This document shows positions 1 through 10,694 of a DNA stretch of 64,000 bases, piece by piece. Location: assembly GCA_032209605.1 (NCBI GenBank), contig JASFXZ010000039.1, positions 4,278,001 through 4,342,000 of the forward strand, given 5' to 3'. Each line of letters begins with the position of its first letter. The first letter of the stretch is position 1. This stretch comes from Mactromeris polynyma (Eukaryota; Mollusca; Bivalvia; Venerida; Mactridae). The notes under the pieces were generated by a model. That model made no database searches. It saw only the letters and a program-made list of their open reading frames with translations, and had not been told where the DNA came from. A program made the translations under genes and the position numbers.

Positions 1-306
1 CCACGCCCTCAGTCCATTTCACTTATCCCCAGTCAATAAAAACTCATATCAACCTCACTACAAGGTAATAATTGTATTATATCACTAGATCATCTTAATC
101 ACATGACGGATAATCACATTCCCTATCTAGTTCCAATAAAACAGAAATATCAAAAGTAGCAGAGTCTGACAGATTTAAAAGACAAATGACAGTACATGTA
201 CTACACGTCAAAAACCTCCAAGCAACATCAGTATGAATGATTACACATTATTTCAATACTTTGAACAATACTGCTGAACTAACGAGACAAGAAAGCGAAA
301 ACATAC

Positions 307-393
307 CTTCAATGACTTTAGGTGGTCCTCTAGCGCATATTTCTGTCCTTCTGACTCATCTGCCTTAGCTTTAGCATTCACAGTAGCTGTGGC
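307..393 (-). CDS. EEA1: EEA1-like exon g: coiled coil
   Basis: 29 codons in phase 0 beginning ATATVNAKAKADESEGQKYA and ending LKSLK. The acceptor is AATTCAG and the donor GTATGT. It is the last exon inside the window on this side; the coiled coil must continue off the left edge. Confidence 0.78.
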
Positions 394-3300
394 CTGAATT
401 ATTGTAGTGAAAATGAAACTCCAGCAGAAACACACACGATATAATGTTCTTGAGAATATAATGAATACTTATCAATTTGTTTATATAAAGAAAATGTATG
501 TATAAATATATCAGTGCTCAAGTTTTCATTGAAGTAAATGAGCAGTTAGTAGTTTTCCAAAATATTGCATCACATTTTTTAGCCCACAACAGAACATAAA
601 TATTTTTACTTTGCCCATTTTATACAAACATGGATAAGGACTTAGAGCAGTCATTCCAAAAACCAGTCCATCATTCCTGACAAGTGGGAAATCACCGAGG
701 ACTAGTAATATTTGCTTGTCTGTCCGTCCTTGTGACTGGTGAAATAGGGGTAATGTAGTCTACATTTACACTATATTTACCTCATTTAGACAGGTAATGT
801 TGCATTTGGACCGGCAAAGTTTTAAGATTCCCACCTCTGTGACCCATACATGCCTGTTGATTTTCACATTTCACTATTAAGAGTACAAATTTGTCATCAG
901 CAAAACAGCTGAGCACTGTTGGAGGTTACTAGTTACAAGTTACTACTGTATATGCACATCAAGTTCAATATCAAAGCTTACCAATTCAGCCGCTTTATTC
1001 TGATATTGTGTTCTTTCTTCTTTTACACTGTCCACTTCTGATGATAATTCTGCAACCTTAGTCTGTAAGTGGTGAACCTCTGAACCCACTGCAGTAGGAG
1101 AAATATATATACAGTCAGACCTCATTTATTTGACCACCTTCTATCTGAATACTTGATATTATCCGAAATAAATATCAGGTCCCGATGTATCTTCTTAAGC
1201 ATGTTAAATTAAAATGGGCTATTCGAAACCATGTATTATTCGAAATAAATTTCTAACCCGATGAATTCAAACTAGAGCTATCACTGAAGGTGATTAATAC
1301 CCCCACAATACCGCTTTGTCAGACATATTTTTGATAAATTCAAAGATGGCCGCCAGTCAAGACAATGAAATTATCTATCACTATCTATCACTACAGGACC
1401 ACAATCAGAATGTGCCGACAATATACACAACTAGGCTTGGTAGAAATAATTCATGGAAAACCATGTTATGTGACATGACGGAACAAGTGGTGATTCCCAT
1501 ATAGCCCCCATTGCATATTTTGAAGTGGGGTTATAATAAGAATTGTGTACATTTTAATATTTCGGAGGTGATATGAATACCACAGTATGGGAGTCAGGTC
1601 AAAATCAATAAAATAGAAAAAATGAACAGTAATATATAGCACTTTGTCACAAAGAAATATAATGATACATTCGACTAGAGTATGAACTAGTAACACCAAT
1701 ATATTTGATTTTAACTCCCAAGATCTGAACATTTTGCATTCAAATTCGAACAAATATAGCAACAAAGCGTATTAAATTGATACAATTTATATTCGCAATC
1801 AAGACATTTTGTTCCATTGTCCTTGACTGCAGTTTCACAGATTTAATCAAATAATCAAACTACCTGGATATAACATTATATTATGCCTTATTTCAATGGA
1901 TTTTAAAAGAAATCCCGTTATTTTCACTGAAAGGCGAGTCTTCAACAACAAAAACAAACCATTTGCTAGTATCTGAATGTAATAAACCAAAAATGCTGCC
2001 AACAGAACAGTAAGAACTAATCAACAGTTCCTGTGAAATAAAAAACTGAACTTGTATAGAATTGCTCACAAAAAGCTGGGCAAAATGGAACTAAATCAAT
2101 GCAAAATATATCAAACAATATGCTAGAAATAACAGTTATTTTCACAGAAAGATAAGTCGTTTACAACTAAAAACAAACCATTTGCTAGTAAGTGAAAGTA
2201 AGAGAAACTATTTTTAGTAACAGTGACCTTGACCTTGGCCCCACCAGCCCCAATATCGAACTTGACCTGTATCTTCTGATGTTACACCTGTGTACCAAAA
2301 ATTTTTCAAATCTGTCTAGCCTTTCATGAGTTATCGTCCGGAAACCATGAAAACCGACAGACCGACCGACCGACAGACCGACCGACCGACCGACCGACCG
2401 ACAAGCTCACTCCTATATACCCCCTCAAACTTCGTTTGTGGGGGTATAATGAACAAGGTCCGACTGTAATTATGATACACTATTCATAGATATGCACGGG
2501 TCTGAAAATTTTAAATTGTTTGAACATGTTAAGTGATCTCAATCACATTATAATCTTTTAACCTAATACATGTACCTCCTTAAATGAAGTCCATAATCAT
2601 TTCAGCGAGTTGAAAAACGTACTAGACATTATGAAACCGGAGACAAAATTGAAACAATTATCATTTTACATTGTATTACGTAACAAATATATGAACATCT
2701 ACGGATACATATACATGTATTAGTATTAATTACACTTAAATCAATGACTTTGTTAATTGCAACTTACGTAATGTTCTAGCTTCTTCAGACCCCCTCAGCT
2801 GCAGTTTCATCATTTCTAGTTCATCTACGTCCTATTAAATAATAAACATATATATTATTAGAATGGTGCTAGTTTAATAGTCAGACATGTTGAATAAGTA
2901 ATTAATCTAATTATCTTACACAAATTTGGTATAATATTTGGTTATTTTTGGGCCATTTTAGGCAAATATTTAAAGCCAGACTGGAGATTCAAGAGCCATC
3001 GGCCACCAGCTAGCCTAGAATTATCATGATCTTCATGTCAACTGTTGCTGTGACACATCACAGACACAAGATTAAATGGAGGTATAATGGTCAAGGGATA
3101 GACTCCTTATTCAAAGGTGGTGAGTTCCAATCCCACCTTAGGAGAGGTAACCATGAGCTTCGAAATCCCTGAATTAGGTGCCAGTACTACACAAATAACC
3201 CAGGAAACAATCATCAAGAGAGTATAATACAAGTTGTAACCTAGTTTCACAACAGATATAAACAAAAAATTCTCGAAAATTTAATCCATAGAACTTCCTC

Positions 3301-6300
3301 ATTGAAAACAAGGTATAATAAAGTCATGTTTTGACGAACACGAAAAAATTGGTCAATGGCGCTAGCGGGATTCGAACCCGGGTCTCACCCGGACTCACCA
3401 CACTACCACAGGTTAGGAGACAAACATGACAGTAATGGTTAAATGGGCCAGACCAACATAGCACCTCACACATCATAGATAATGCACTAATAAGTAAGGA
3501 CCCAACACATATGTAATGTGCCAATATGTAAGTATTTTTCAAAACAAAATTTAATAAATGGTCAATGTTAAAGACCCAGAAATTAAACCATTATAAATCA
3601 TACACTTGCTTCAAAGACTTACATCTGCAGATAACGGCTTCGATGACTTTTTGCCTGATTTACCAGTCTGTTCAGCCAAAGCTTTTCTTAACTTTTCATT
3701 TTCTTGGCGCAGTGCAAGAACATCACCATCTCTATAAGAGATATCATTATTTAAAGGTATAAGTAAGAGATATCATTATTTAAAGGTATAAGTAAGAGAT
3801 ATCATTATTTAAAGGTATAAGTAAGAGATATCATTATTTAAAGGTATAAGTAAGAGACATCATTATTTAAAGGTATAAGTAAGAGATATCATTATTTAAA
3901 GGTATAAGTAAGAGATATCATTATTTAAAGGTATAAGTAAGAGATATCATTATTTAAAGGTATAAGTAAGAGATATCATTATTTAAAGGTATAAGTAAGA
4001 GATATCATTATTTAAAGGTATAAGTAAGAGACATCATTATTTAAAGGTATAAGTAAGAGATATCATTATTTAAAGGTATAAGTAAGAGATATCATTATTT
4101 AAAGGTATAAGTAAGAGATATCATTATTTAAAGGTATAAGTAAGAGATATCATTATTTAAAGGTATAAGTCCATGTCAATAAAAATGCTTACACTTATAT
4201 ATTTAAATTGTATTCTCCGTCTTTGAGACTTGAGACTAATACATCTATGTTGATTGGTATGAAGTTAGCAGAAGTAGCAATATACTACGGTCTACTGTAA
4301 GACCAGTTATACTGCTCCTTGTGCAAGTAGTAAATATATGCAGTGGTCCATCTCTTAAGGGACATTTTGTGGAGACACACAGAGTGTTTGTTGCAGAGAG
4401 GGAGTTGTGTATTCCGTATGCCAAATGAATACAGAAAGATCCGCATCTAAAAGGCTTTTAACAATACCGCATTCCGCCATATTTTCCATTGACAACTGAT
4501 CTACTACTGCTTTATGAAGTATTATATAAATGTTACAGCTGTATTACTACTGTGAGTACTGTTAGCAATAAGAGCAGCATTACGGCTATTGCTCTTAAAA
4601 CTGCACAAAAGTACAAACAAGATTATTAATTCTTACCAGTCTAAACTAATACAAACACTCACCAAATGAAGAAAAGCATTCATTTTTTATAAAGCAAGAT
4701 TTATTTTTGAAGAACTTGACATCTATAAGTTCATAACACAATCATTTGAAAACATTATTGCACAAACCTGTTTTCAGTCTTATTCTCATGAGCTTCTGCA
4801 TAATGACCTTGTAGTTCCTCGGCAGAACTCAATGATTTGTGACATACAGGACACAAAAAGCCCTCCTACAAAAACAGGTGTGTAAATAAGTAAGATAAAT
4901 AACAATATTAAAATAAGAAAAGTCAGAATGTAAACCTGTCATTGGAGATCGTGTATTGGAGATCGTGTATTGGAGATCGTGCATTGGAGATCGTATATTG
5001 GAGATCGTGTATTGGAGATCATGTATTGGAGATCGTGTATTGGAGATCATGTATTGGAGATCGTGCATTGGAGATCGTATATTGGAGATCGTGTATTGGA
5101 GATCATGTATTGGAGATCGTGTATTGGAGATCCTGTATTGGAGATCGTGCATTGGAGATCGTATATTGGAGATCGTGTATTGGAGATCGTGTATTGGAGA
5201 TTGTGTATTGGAGATCGTGTATTGGAGATCATGTATTGGAGATCGTATATTGGAGATCGTGTATTGGAGATCGTGTATTGGAGATCGTGTATTGGAGATT
5301 GTGTATTGGAGATTGTGTATTGGAGATCATGTATTGGAGATCGTGTATTGGAGATCGTGTATTGGAGATTGTGGATTGGAGATCGTGGATTGTGTCATTA
5401 AGCAAATACAAAATAAAGTAAATATCAAAAGCCATCTTTGTAAATGTGATAAAATTTCAGAAATAATTGACAACAATTACTATTTGGTAAAACTGTCCTA
5501 GCTATGGTACAAATTAATCACCTTCCAATAAAATAGAAATCTTGCAAAGCATTTAATGCAGTAAATAACCAAAGCAATTTTTGAAATGCAGTCAAAATTT
5601 AAATGCAATGTATGTACAGGTATCTTAATTAAAAATATTTCAACATAAGTCCAGTTCCAATTTCCAAACAACAAAATATTTTTCAAGAAAGAAAACATTA
5701 CCTTACACAACAAAACATATGTCCAAAACATAATCATTTTTGTCATTGATAATAATGACCCTTTATAACACAAAAGGTAGGCACTGTACAATATTTACCC
5801 CAGAGTCTGAGGCTGGCGACGAGGCAGCATTATGGTCTGTGTCAAAATGTTTTTGCAAAGCTTCAGCTGAAGGTAAGGCTTTCATGCATTGTGGACAAAT
5901 AAAACCCTGAAATTGTAATATGAAAGAATTATTAACAATACTTGTATAAAGGTTACCACCTCTTATTTCCATAAGCAAACAAAAATTTAGATATCCAGAC
6001 TCTCTAACTCTAAATGAAGTTGCTTTTGGGCCTATACAGTTTTCATTAATAGAAAAAGGGTCTGTCTTTCAAACAATAAGCTGACTTCCTTATTGTTACA
6101 AATCACTATTAAACCGTGACATTCTTATATAGTTCCTCCACAGAAACACTTAAACACCATAAATTATACGTAATACTTAATATAATAATTAATATAATTA
6201 TATAATGCAGTCTTGTTTCAAAGAAATTAACAAGACTTGAATTCATAACAAAAAGTAAGAATACAAGGCAAAGTTTTAAGAACATGTTATATATAATAGT

Positions 6301-6510
6301 GAAAGAGAGCAGCATTTCACAGTCAAAGATAAGCAAAAGGCACTTTTAAGACAATAGTATCATACCAATAATTTCAATCTTTCGTTAAAACGAATTTCAG
6401 CAGCAATATAATTCACTAATACTCATGAATTACAACAACTGTATAACAGAACAACAGATTACCTGAGCTTCAATTCTGGTGTCATGGTAAGTGCTTGGTG
6501 GTGGAGGAGG
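307..6510 (-). CDS. EEA1: EEA1-like early endosome tether, N-terminal part (7 exons, gene partial at both ends)
   Basis: Seven minus-strand exons (6463-6510, 5799-5906, 4768-4865, 3623-3731, 2768-2831, 982-1088, 307-393) have GT donors and AG acceptors and join in phase into 207 residues. The order is a proline-rich lead (PPPPPSTYHDTRIEAQ), C2H2 finger 1 (GFICPQCMKALPSAEALQKH), C2H2 finger 2 (EGFLCPVCHKSLSSAEELQG), then charged heptad-like coiled coil. EEA1 in animals tethers early endosomes: its N-terminal C2H2 finger binds Rab5, a long coiled coil follows, and a C-terminal FYVE domain binds PI3P. Finger 1 and the following RDGDVLALRQE resemble EEA1 more than the related Rabenosyn-5. Human EEA1 has one such finger, so the tandem pair is unusual. 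The first coding exon was not found, and the rest of the gene lies off the left edge. EEA1 identity is strong for the family; strict orthology is inferred. Confidence 0.85.
982..1088 (-). CDS. EEA1: EEA1-like exon f: coiled coil
   Basis: Completes the split Leu codon and encodes 35 residues beginning GSEVHHLQTKVAELSSEVDS, with clear heptad spacing of hydrophobic residues. The acceptor is CTACTGCAG and the donor GTAAGC. Confidence 0.82.
1272..2449 (-). mobile_element. Helitron-like non-autonomous element nested in MITE A
   Basis: The empty site in MITE C (34977-35154) fixes the boundaries: GAATTCAAA joins TGAACAAGG there, but about 1.18 kb separates them here. Read on the minus strand, the insert sits between A and T without target duplication, ends in CTAG (fits the Helitron CTRR rule), and has a 5-bp-stem hairpin ATCAC-CTTCA-GTGAT just before that end. 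Its first bases are TT, not the canonical TC. It also carries subterminal inverted TATACCCCCAC-like motifs and a CCGA microsatellite. The family call is inferred; the insertion boundaries are direct. Confidence 0.62.
2358..2403. repeat. (CCGA)n microsatellite
   Basis: Tandem GACC/CCGA units with two GACAGACC interruptions, inside the Helitron-like insert. Confidence 0.9.
2768..2831 (-). CDS. EEA1: EEA1-like exon e: coiled coil
   Basis: Encodes DVDELEMMKLQLRGSEEART plus L, then one base of a Leu codon finished by the next exon. The acceptor is TTAATAG and the donor GTAAGT. The composition fits a coiled coil. Confidence 0.78.
3075..3145 (+). repeat. possible tRNA-derived SINE head fragment
   Basis: The spacing of TGGTCAAGGGATAGACTCC and GAGTTCCAATCCCACC resembles an A box and B box of a degraded tRNA-derived SINE. 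No clear tail was seen, so the evidence is weak. Confidence 0.3.
3305..3460 (-). mobile_element. tRNA-derived SINE copy 1
   Basis: On the minus strand, a B-box-like GGGTTCGAATCCCGC is followed by TAGCGCCATTGACCAATTTT, then GTTCGTCAAAACATGACTTT. The same body occurs at 17355-17450 in a DLD intron. A degraded A-box-like region lies upstream (near 3410-3430). It sits in the EEA1 intron between exons d and e. Confidence 0.65.
3623..3731 (-). CDS. EEA1: EEA1-like exon d: start of coiled coil
   Basis: Completes a split Arg codon, then encodes DGDVLALRQENEKLRKALAE followed by a Lys/Ser-rich linker (QTGKSGKKSSKPLSAD). The acceptor TTATAG sits immediately beside the 29-bp minisatellite. The donor is GTAAGT. 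Confidence 0.82.
3737..4171. repeat. 29-bp minisatellite, 15 copies
   Basis: The unit begins AGAGATATCATTATTTAAAG and ends GTATAAGTA. Fifteen units run head to tail with almost no divergence. Only units 5 and 11 carry GACATC in place of GATATC, six units apart. The array abuts the acceptor of EEA1 exon d. Confidence 0.95.
4768..4865 (-). CDS. EEA1: EEA1-like exon c: C2H2 zinc finger 2
   Basis: The exon encodes 32 codons plus two bases, starting EGFLCPVCHK, with the HYAEAH histidine pair. It looks like a duplicate of finger 1 with Leu and His where finger 1 has Ile and Met, but with the Tyr retained. The donor is GTTTGT. Confidence 0.85.
4940..5393. repeat. 14-bp minisatellite, about 32 copies
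   Basis: The unit is ATTGGAGATCGTGT, with point variants at positions 10-14. The first third shows a six-unit (84-bp) higher-order order of variants repeated about three times. It lies between EEA1 exons b and c. Because 14 is not a multiple of 3 and the unit lacks stops, all three plus frames stay open; these are not genes. Confidence 0.95.
5799..5906 (-). CDS. EEA1: EEA1-like exon b: C2H2 zinc finger 1
   Basis: The exon encodes 36 codons. C4 and C7 with H20 and H25 (exon numbering) form a CxxC...HxxxxH finger beginning GFICPQCMK. It keeps the Phe-Ile-x-Pro-x-x-Met pattern of human EEA1. The Tyr of the human KHYEAVH segment is Phe here (KHFDTDH). Confidence 0.88.
6463..6510 (-). CDS. EEA1: EEA1-like exon a: proline-rich lead
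   Basis: The 48-nt exon encodes PPPPPSTYHDTRIEAQ, phase 0 at both ends. The acceptor is TTTTAG at 6511-6516 and the donor is GTAATC. It joins directly to finger 1 and no start codon is present, so at least one exon lies further upstream on the minus strand. Confidence 0.75.
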
Positions 6511-7156
6511 CTAAAAGGTGAAATAGTAGGAAATAAGCATCTTGAAAAGTATAACATAGGAAAGAAAGGATATATCATAGTGCAGGAGAGTGGATACATT
6601 TCTGTATATACGGCTATACTTCATTAAAATAACATGGTATGAAAATCGTTTTTCCATTAAATTTATCTCAAATCAGCATGATATAACTAAAACAACATAA
6701 TACCGTTTGCACAGACTATGAGCAGTCCAGAATCAGAGGTTTCAAAACATTATGATACACAATTATGGACATATAATTGCTCTGAGGGGGCTTCCTGGTT
6801 GAGTGGTAATGGTCACCGACTTCACTTATACTTAACAAGAGGTGATTTTTCATACTGTTTTGGGTATTCAATTTTTTTAAGTAAAGCAAGTTGGGAAAGG
6901 AGTGCAGTGTAACTGTGTGATATATATGCAGTTGTTTAAGCTGGTAGTCTAAAATGGAATATTCAATAAAATTTTAATGTGAACAATTACAATTAGTTTT
7001 TATCTGTCCCTGACTTTGAGCATGAGGATTATATAAGACTGGGAGAATAGGCAAATTTGTACATAACTGAAAGCTCACATGTTTATCATATACTGTTAAT
7101 TGTACCAACTTCGTAAATAAATATTACTTAATGTTACAAGCAGTACCCTGCATGTG

Positions 7157-7171
7157 CCCCCCCCCCCCCCC
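7157..7171. repeat. poly-C tract
   Basis: Uninterrupted run of about 15 C. Confidence 0.95.
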
Positions 7172-7824
7172 TCCACATTCGACCAATAAGGTATACAAAT
7201 TGGCTTTTATTTAAATGAAAATAATTTTTCTGTTGGTGGCTCCTTACCTATATAAATTATCAGTCAGGCAGCCGAAAAGGGTCATAAAACTGCCAGTCGA
7301 GTAGCCTATCTTATGTTAATTGTAAGATAATTAGCAAAGCAGGAGATGCCAACTGAAGTGGTTAGACTCTGATGGAGCTACTTGACCAAATATTTTTTTG
7401 AGCCTGACCAATCATCTTATGAAACATCAAAACTGATCCCTATAACCCTTAATATAAATATTGATAATGTCTTGGCCCACTGCCAATACAATTTGTCCAA
7501 TTAATCTCATGTAGTGAAGTATGAAAATTTGACCGGCTTCATCTTAAGATATATTACAGGTACAATGTTGCAGTAAAGTTTCCAAAGTGCTATTTAGAGA
7601 ATAAAGAGACCTTTCCCAAAATGGTGAAAAAAAGCACAGAGCATCAAAGAAATTGAAAGTTTGATATAAATGTTTCCATGGAGTAAACTAATCCAGCTAG
7701 AAGGTAGCTCAGAGCCGGATAATTTTTCCAAAAACATTAGCAGTAAAATTTTAAACTGAATAATATATTTCATGTAATTAATGTTTGCAAATTTGACAAA
7801 TTTATCTTTTTGATTATGAATATG

Positions 7825-7912
7825 CAGGGGCGTAGCTAGCCCTCTATTCATGTGGATTCATAATTGTGCTAGGGGGGTCCAGGGGCATTGCGTATAGGCA
7901 GCTACACCCCTG
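7825..7912. mobile_element. 88-bp CAGGGG-type MITE remnant
   Basis: The left end CAGGGGCGTAGCTAGC is inverted at the right end as GGCAGCTACACCCCTG. The 5-bp direct repeat ATATG flanks it (7820-7824 and 7913-7917). The CAGGG terminus resembles hAT-type elements, though hAT usually gives 8-bp duplications. Confidence 0.6.
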
Positions 7913-8499
7913 ATATGGAATGACATTGGACGTGATATGTTGGGAATGTTTTTCGTATACATGTTTCTATTTACGACTACGAGTCATATATTCAACAGTT
8001 TAATCCAACAATTCTTCAGTGACAACAAAAAATGCATACATTAAATTACATCAAAATGTTATACCACCTTAAATACTTATAATGGATTGAGCAATAACAC
8101 CTTTCAAACTGACAAAGACATTTTTCACACATGGACAGCTGTAACAAAAAGCTATTGGCATGTGACAATACCTCTCCAGCACAATCTAACTGCACTTGTA
8201 AAATAGTTAGGGTGACTTATTGTGGTATATTTGTCAAATTAAGGCGATCAAAACGTTTCGTTTAAAACATTTATAAATATATGTTCAATATCCGAATAAA
8301 CGTGTTAGTCGAAATAACGACAAGGTTTCGTTTTCGAACATCTGGTGAATAAGCCATTGAAAATGATTAATACCTTCTCCGAATCTTTTTTAAGGAGTCT
8401 TTTAAACATAATGCAGTCTTAGTAGTGCACACTTAAACATGCATTTGGCCTGTAAATTGTAATTATTACACTTTAACGCCCACTTCCCAAACTTTGGTC

Positions 8500-9235
8500 C
8501 GCGTCAACAGACGCTTAAGAATTATGGACTCTTCGGAACTTGGACATTTCGGACCAGACACTTCGTACCATATTTAGGGACATTTCGGACCATTATTATT
8601 CATATTCTAATAATTACTTGTAAATAAATGCTTGCTATATCAGTTATATGTAGTTGTAATCTTAGTGTATTTTAGGACATATTTATGGACACTTAAATTC
8701 GGACCATCTATATCACGGACCTATATACCGGTATATAGGTCCGTGTCTATATTGACAATTTCGGACCATGATTTGGAGTCATTACGGGCTATCTATAGGG
8801 ACACTTCGGACCATGATTTATAATTCTTGTTTACAATTTGTTTCAACATTATTCATATTTGAATAAATAACTTGCTATATCAGTTATATGTAGTTGTAAT
8901 CTTAATGTTTTTCGGCCCATCTATATGGACACTTCGGACCATCTACATGGACACTTCTGACCATCTACATGGACACTTCGGACCATGATTTGGAGTCATT
9001 ACGGGCTATCTATAGGGACACGTCGGACCATCTACATGGACACTTCGGACCATGATTTGGAGTCATCACGGGCTATCTATACGGACACATTTTTGTTTAC
9101 AATTTGTTACAACATTATTCATAGTTTAATAAATACTTGTAAATAAATACTTGCTATATCAGTTATATGTAGTTGTAATATTTTGTGTATTTCAGACCAT
9201 CTATATGGACACTTCGGACTTTAAACATGAACATT
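8500..9235. repeat. tandem/dispersed repeat block with GGACACTTCGGACCAT subrepeats
   Basis: CTTGCTATATCAGTTATATG recurs at 8631, 8871 and 9150, giving units of 240 and 279 bp. Between them, short subrepeats of the type GGACACTTCGGACCATCTA occur many times, including a segment with GATTTGGAGTCATTACGGGC repeated at least twice. No coding potential was seen. Confidence 0.8.
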
Positions 9236-9484
9236 AAAACTTATAACTTTGAAAATTCCCGTGAAATATCATTGTGTAATTGTTGACTAATAAGTTGATC
9301 ATTGGCAAATTCTTGTGAAAATCCATAAGGTGCATGAGACATGTGTAGACCTACAACATGTTAAATACTTAAATGTGTTTAAATATTTGTTTAAATAAAC
9401 TAATATATATGTCTTTAAAAAATGAAATGTGAAGACCGAAAGATTTTTCGTCAATTGTCACGCATGTAAGAAGAAAACACAAAT

Positions 9485-10205
9485 ATTAATAGAAATAGTT
9501 TATTTTACTCGGTAATCAATGAAATATACAGTTATACGTCAACAAAAATTATAAAAACAATAATGCGAGTATTAATATGCATTTTCAATTTGTCACCATA
9601 TACACATTTTCAATCAAGATTCCATCAATCACAATTTCCTATTTTGAATGCAATGTATGGGTATATTTGAGTTCATTTGTGAATCTATTGACCTAAAATA
9701 CATATACAATATGTTATATTCACTGTTTTGAAAGAAATTAGTAAGGAAAATAGAGTTCACCTGTTGATTTTATTGACCTAATATACCTAAAAGATATGCA
9801 CATTTTCCCACTTTGAAGGCAATTCATGGGTTTTAATGTGTTCAATTTTTGAATATATTTACCTAAAATTCATATATAATGTGTTATATTTACTATTTTG
9901 AATGCAATATTAGTGGAGAAAAAATAGAGTTCATCTGTTGATTATATTGACCTTATATGTGCCTAATTCATTTTGGAATATTATGACAATAAATACATAT
10001 ATAATATGTTATATTTACTATTTTGAATGCAATTAGTGTGGAAAAAGGAGTTCACCTGTTGTTTATATTGACATAATATAACTAAAAAATACGCACAATT
10101 TCCCACTTTGAAAAAGAATTATGGGAATATTTGAGTTCATCCGTGCATATATTGACCTAGAATTCAAGTCTAATATGTTATATTAACGTATGTTAATATG
10201 TACCA
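9485..10205 (-). repeat. diverged copies of the 166-168 bp satellite (inverted orientation)
   Basis: TTTGAATGCAAT-type motifs recur about every 84 bp, together with GTTCACCTGTTGATTATATT and ATATGCACAATTTCCCACTT. These are the reverse complement of the satellite that fills 38385-64000. The copies here are more diverged. Confidence 0.85.
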
Positions 10206-10694
10206 CATGGGTCTATGCTCTTCTGGTTGTTTGAAAATAAAATATATCGTACTTATGTATCCCTCTCGTAGGGGTACAATTATATTTAGTTTTATACAGT
10301 CTGTACCATTGCATTACTTTAGACTCATCGACATGCTTCTTTGTATTTATCTGTGATCATTCTAATCTCTAGACTTGTAATATAGTCCGCATGTACGTAA
10401 ACATCAGGGCCCGGGATTATAACGGATACTTAAGTTTCAAGTAAATTTCGGTTTTTGCCGAGTAACAAAGAAAAGTAAACGTATCCCATTGAAACTTTTG
10501 CAATGTTTGAGTTTTGAGACAGGAATTATCGTTTTGCGGTCACATTTTGGTTTCACATTTATTTAAGAATTTAAAGCTGGGTAGGTTTTAATTAGTTAGA
10601 ATAAAAATGCTTATTTATCTTTCTAATGCTTTTCCCCTCTATGTCTCCAATTGTAGGCATATCAAAAGACTACAGTTTCAACATCGGAGAGACA
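10206..10694. other. unique spacer inside the upstream satellite block
   Basis: Non-satellite DNA between the small satellite array and core copy 4. No gene, RNA or repeat was recognised. Confidence 0.4.

Larger units (their letters stand above)
1112..2466. mobile_element. pogo/Tigger-like MITE A, split by a nested insertion
   Basis: The left end CAGTCAGACCTC is preceded by TA. The right end GGTCCGACTG is followed by TA, matching the TA target duplication of Tc1/mariner-pogo elements. The outer pieces (1112-1271 and 2450-2466) align with the uninterrupted copies at 18073-18233 and 34977-35154. The interior is interrupted by the Helitron-like element. It lies in the EEA1 intron between exons e and f. 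Confidence 0.72.
6511..8500. other. AT-rich DNA between the EEA1-like and DLD genes
   Basis: No coding signal was recognised here apart from a poly-C run, one small MITE and a weak SINE-like head (around 6785-6850, TGGTTGAGTGGTAATGG). The missing first exon of the EEA1-like gene may lie here or further right, but it could not be identified. Confidence 0.5.

Noticed and set aside
4942..5501. Overlapping 143-181 codon frames with WRSCIGD-like repeats
   Set aside because: They are translations of the 14-bp minisatellite in all three frames and have no independent coding evidence.
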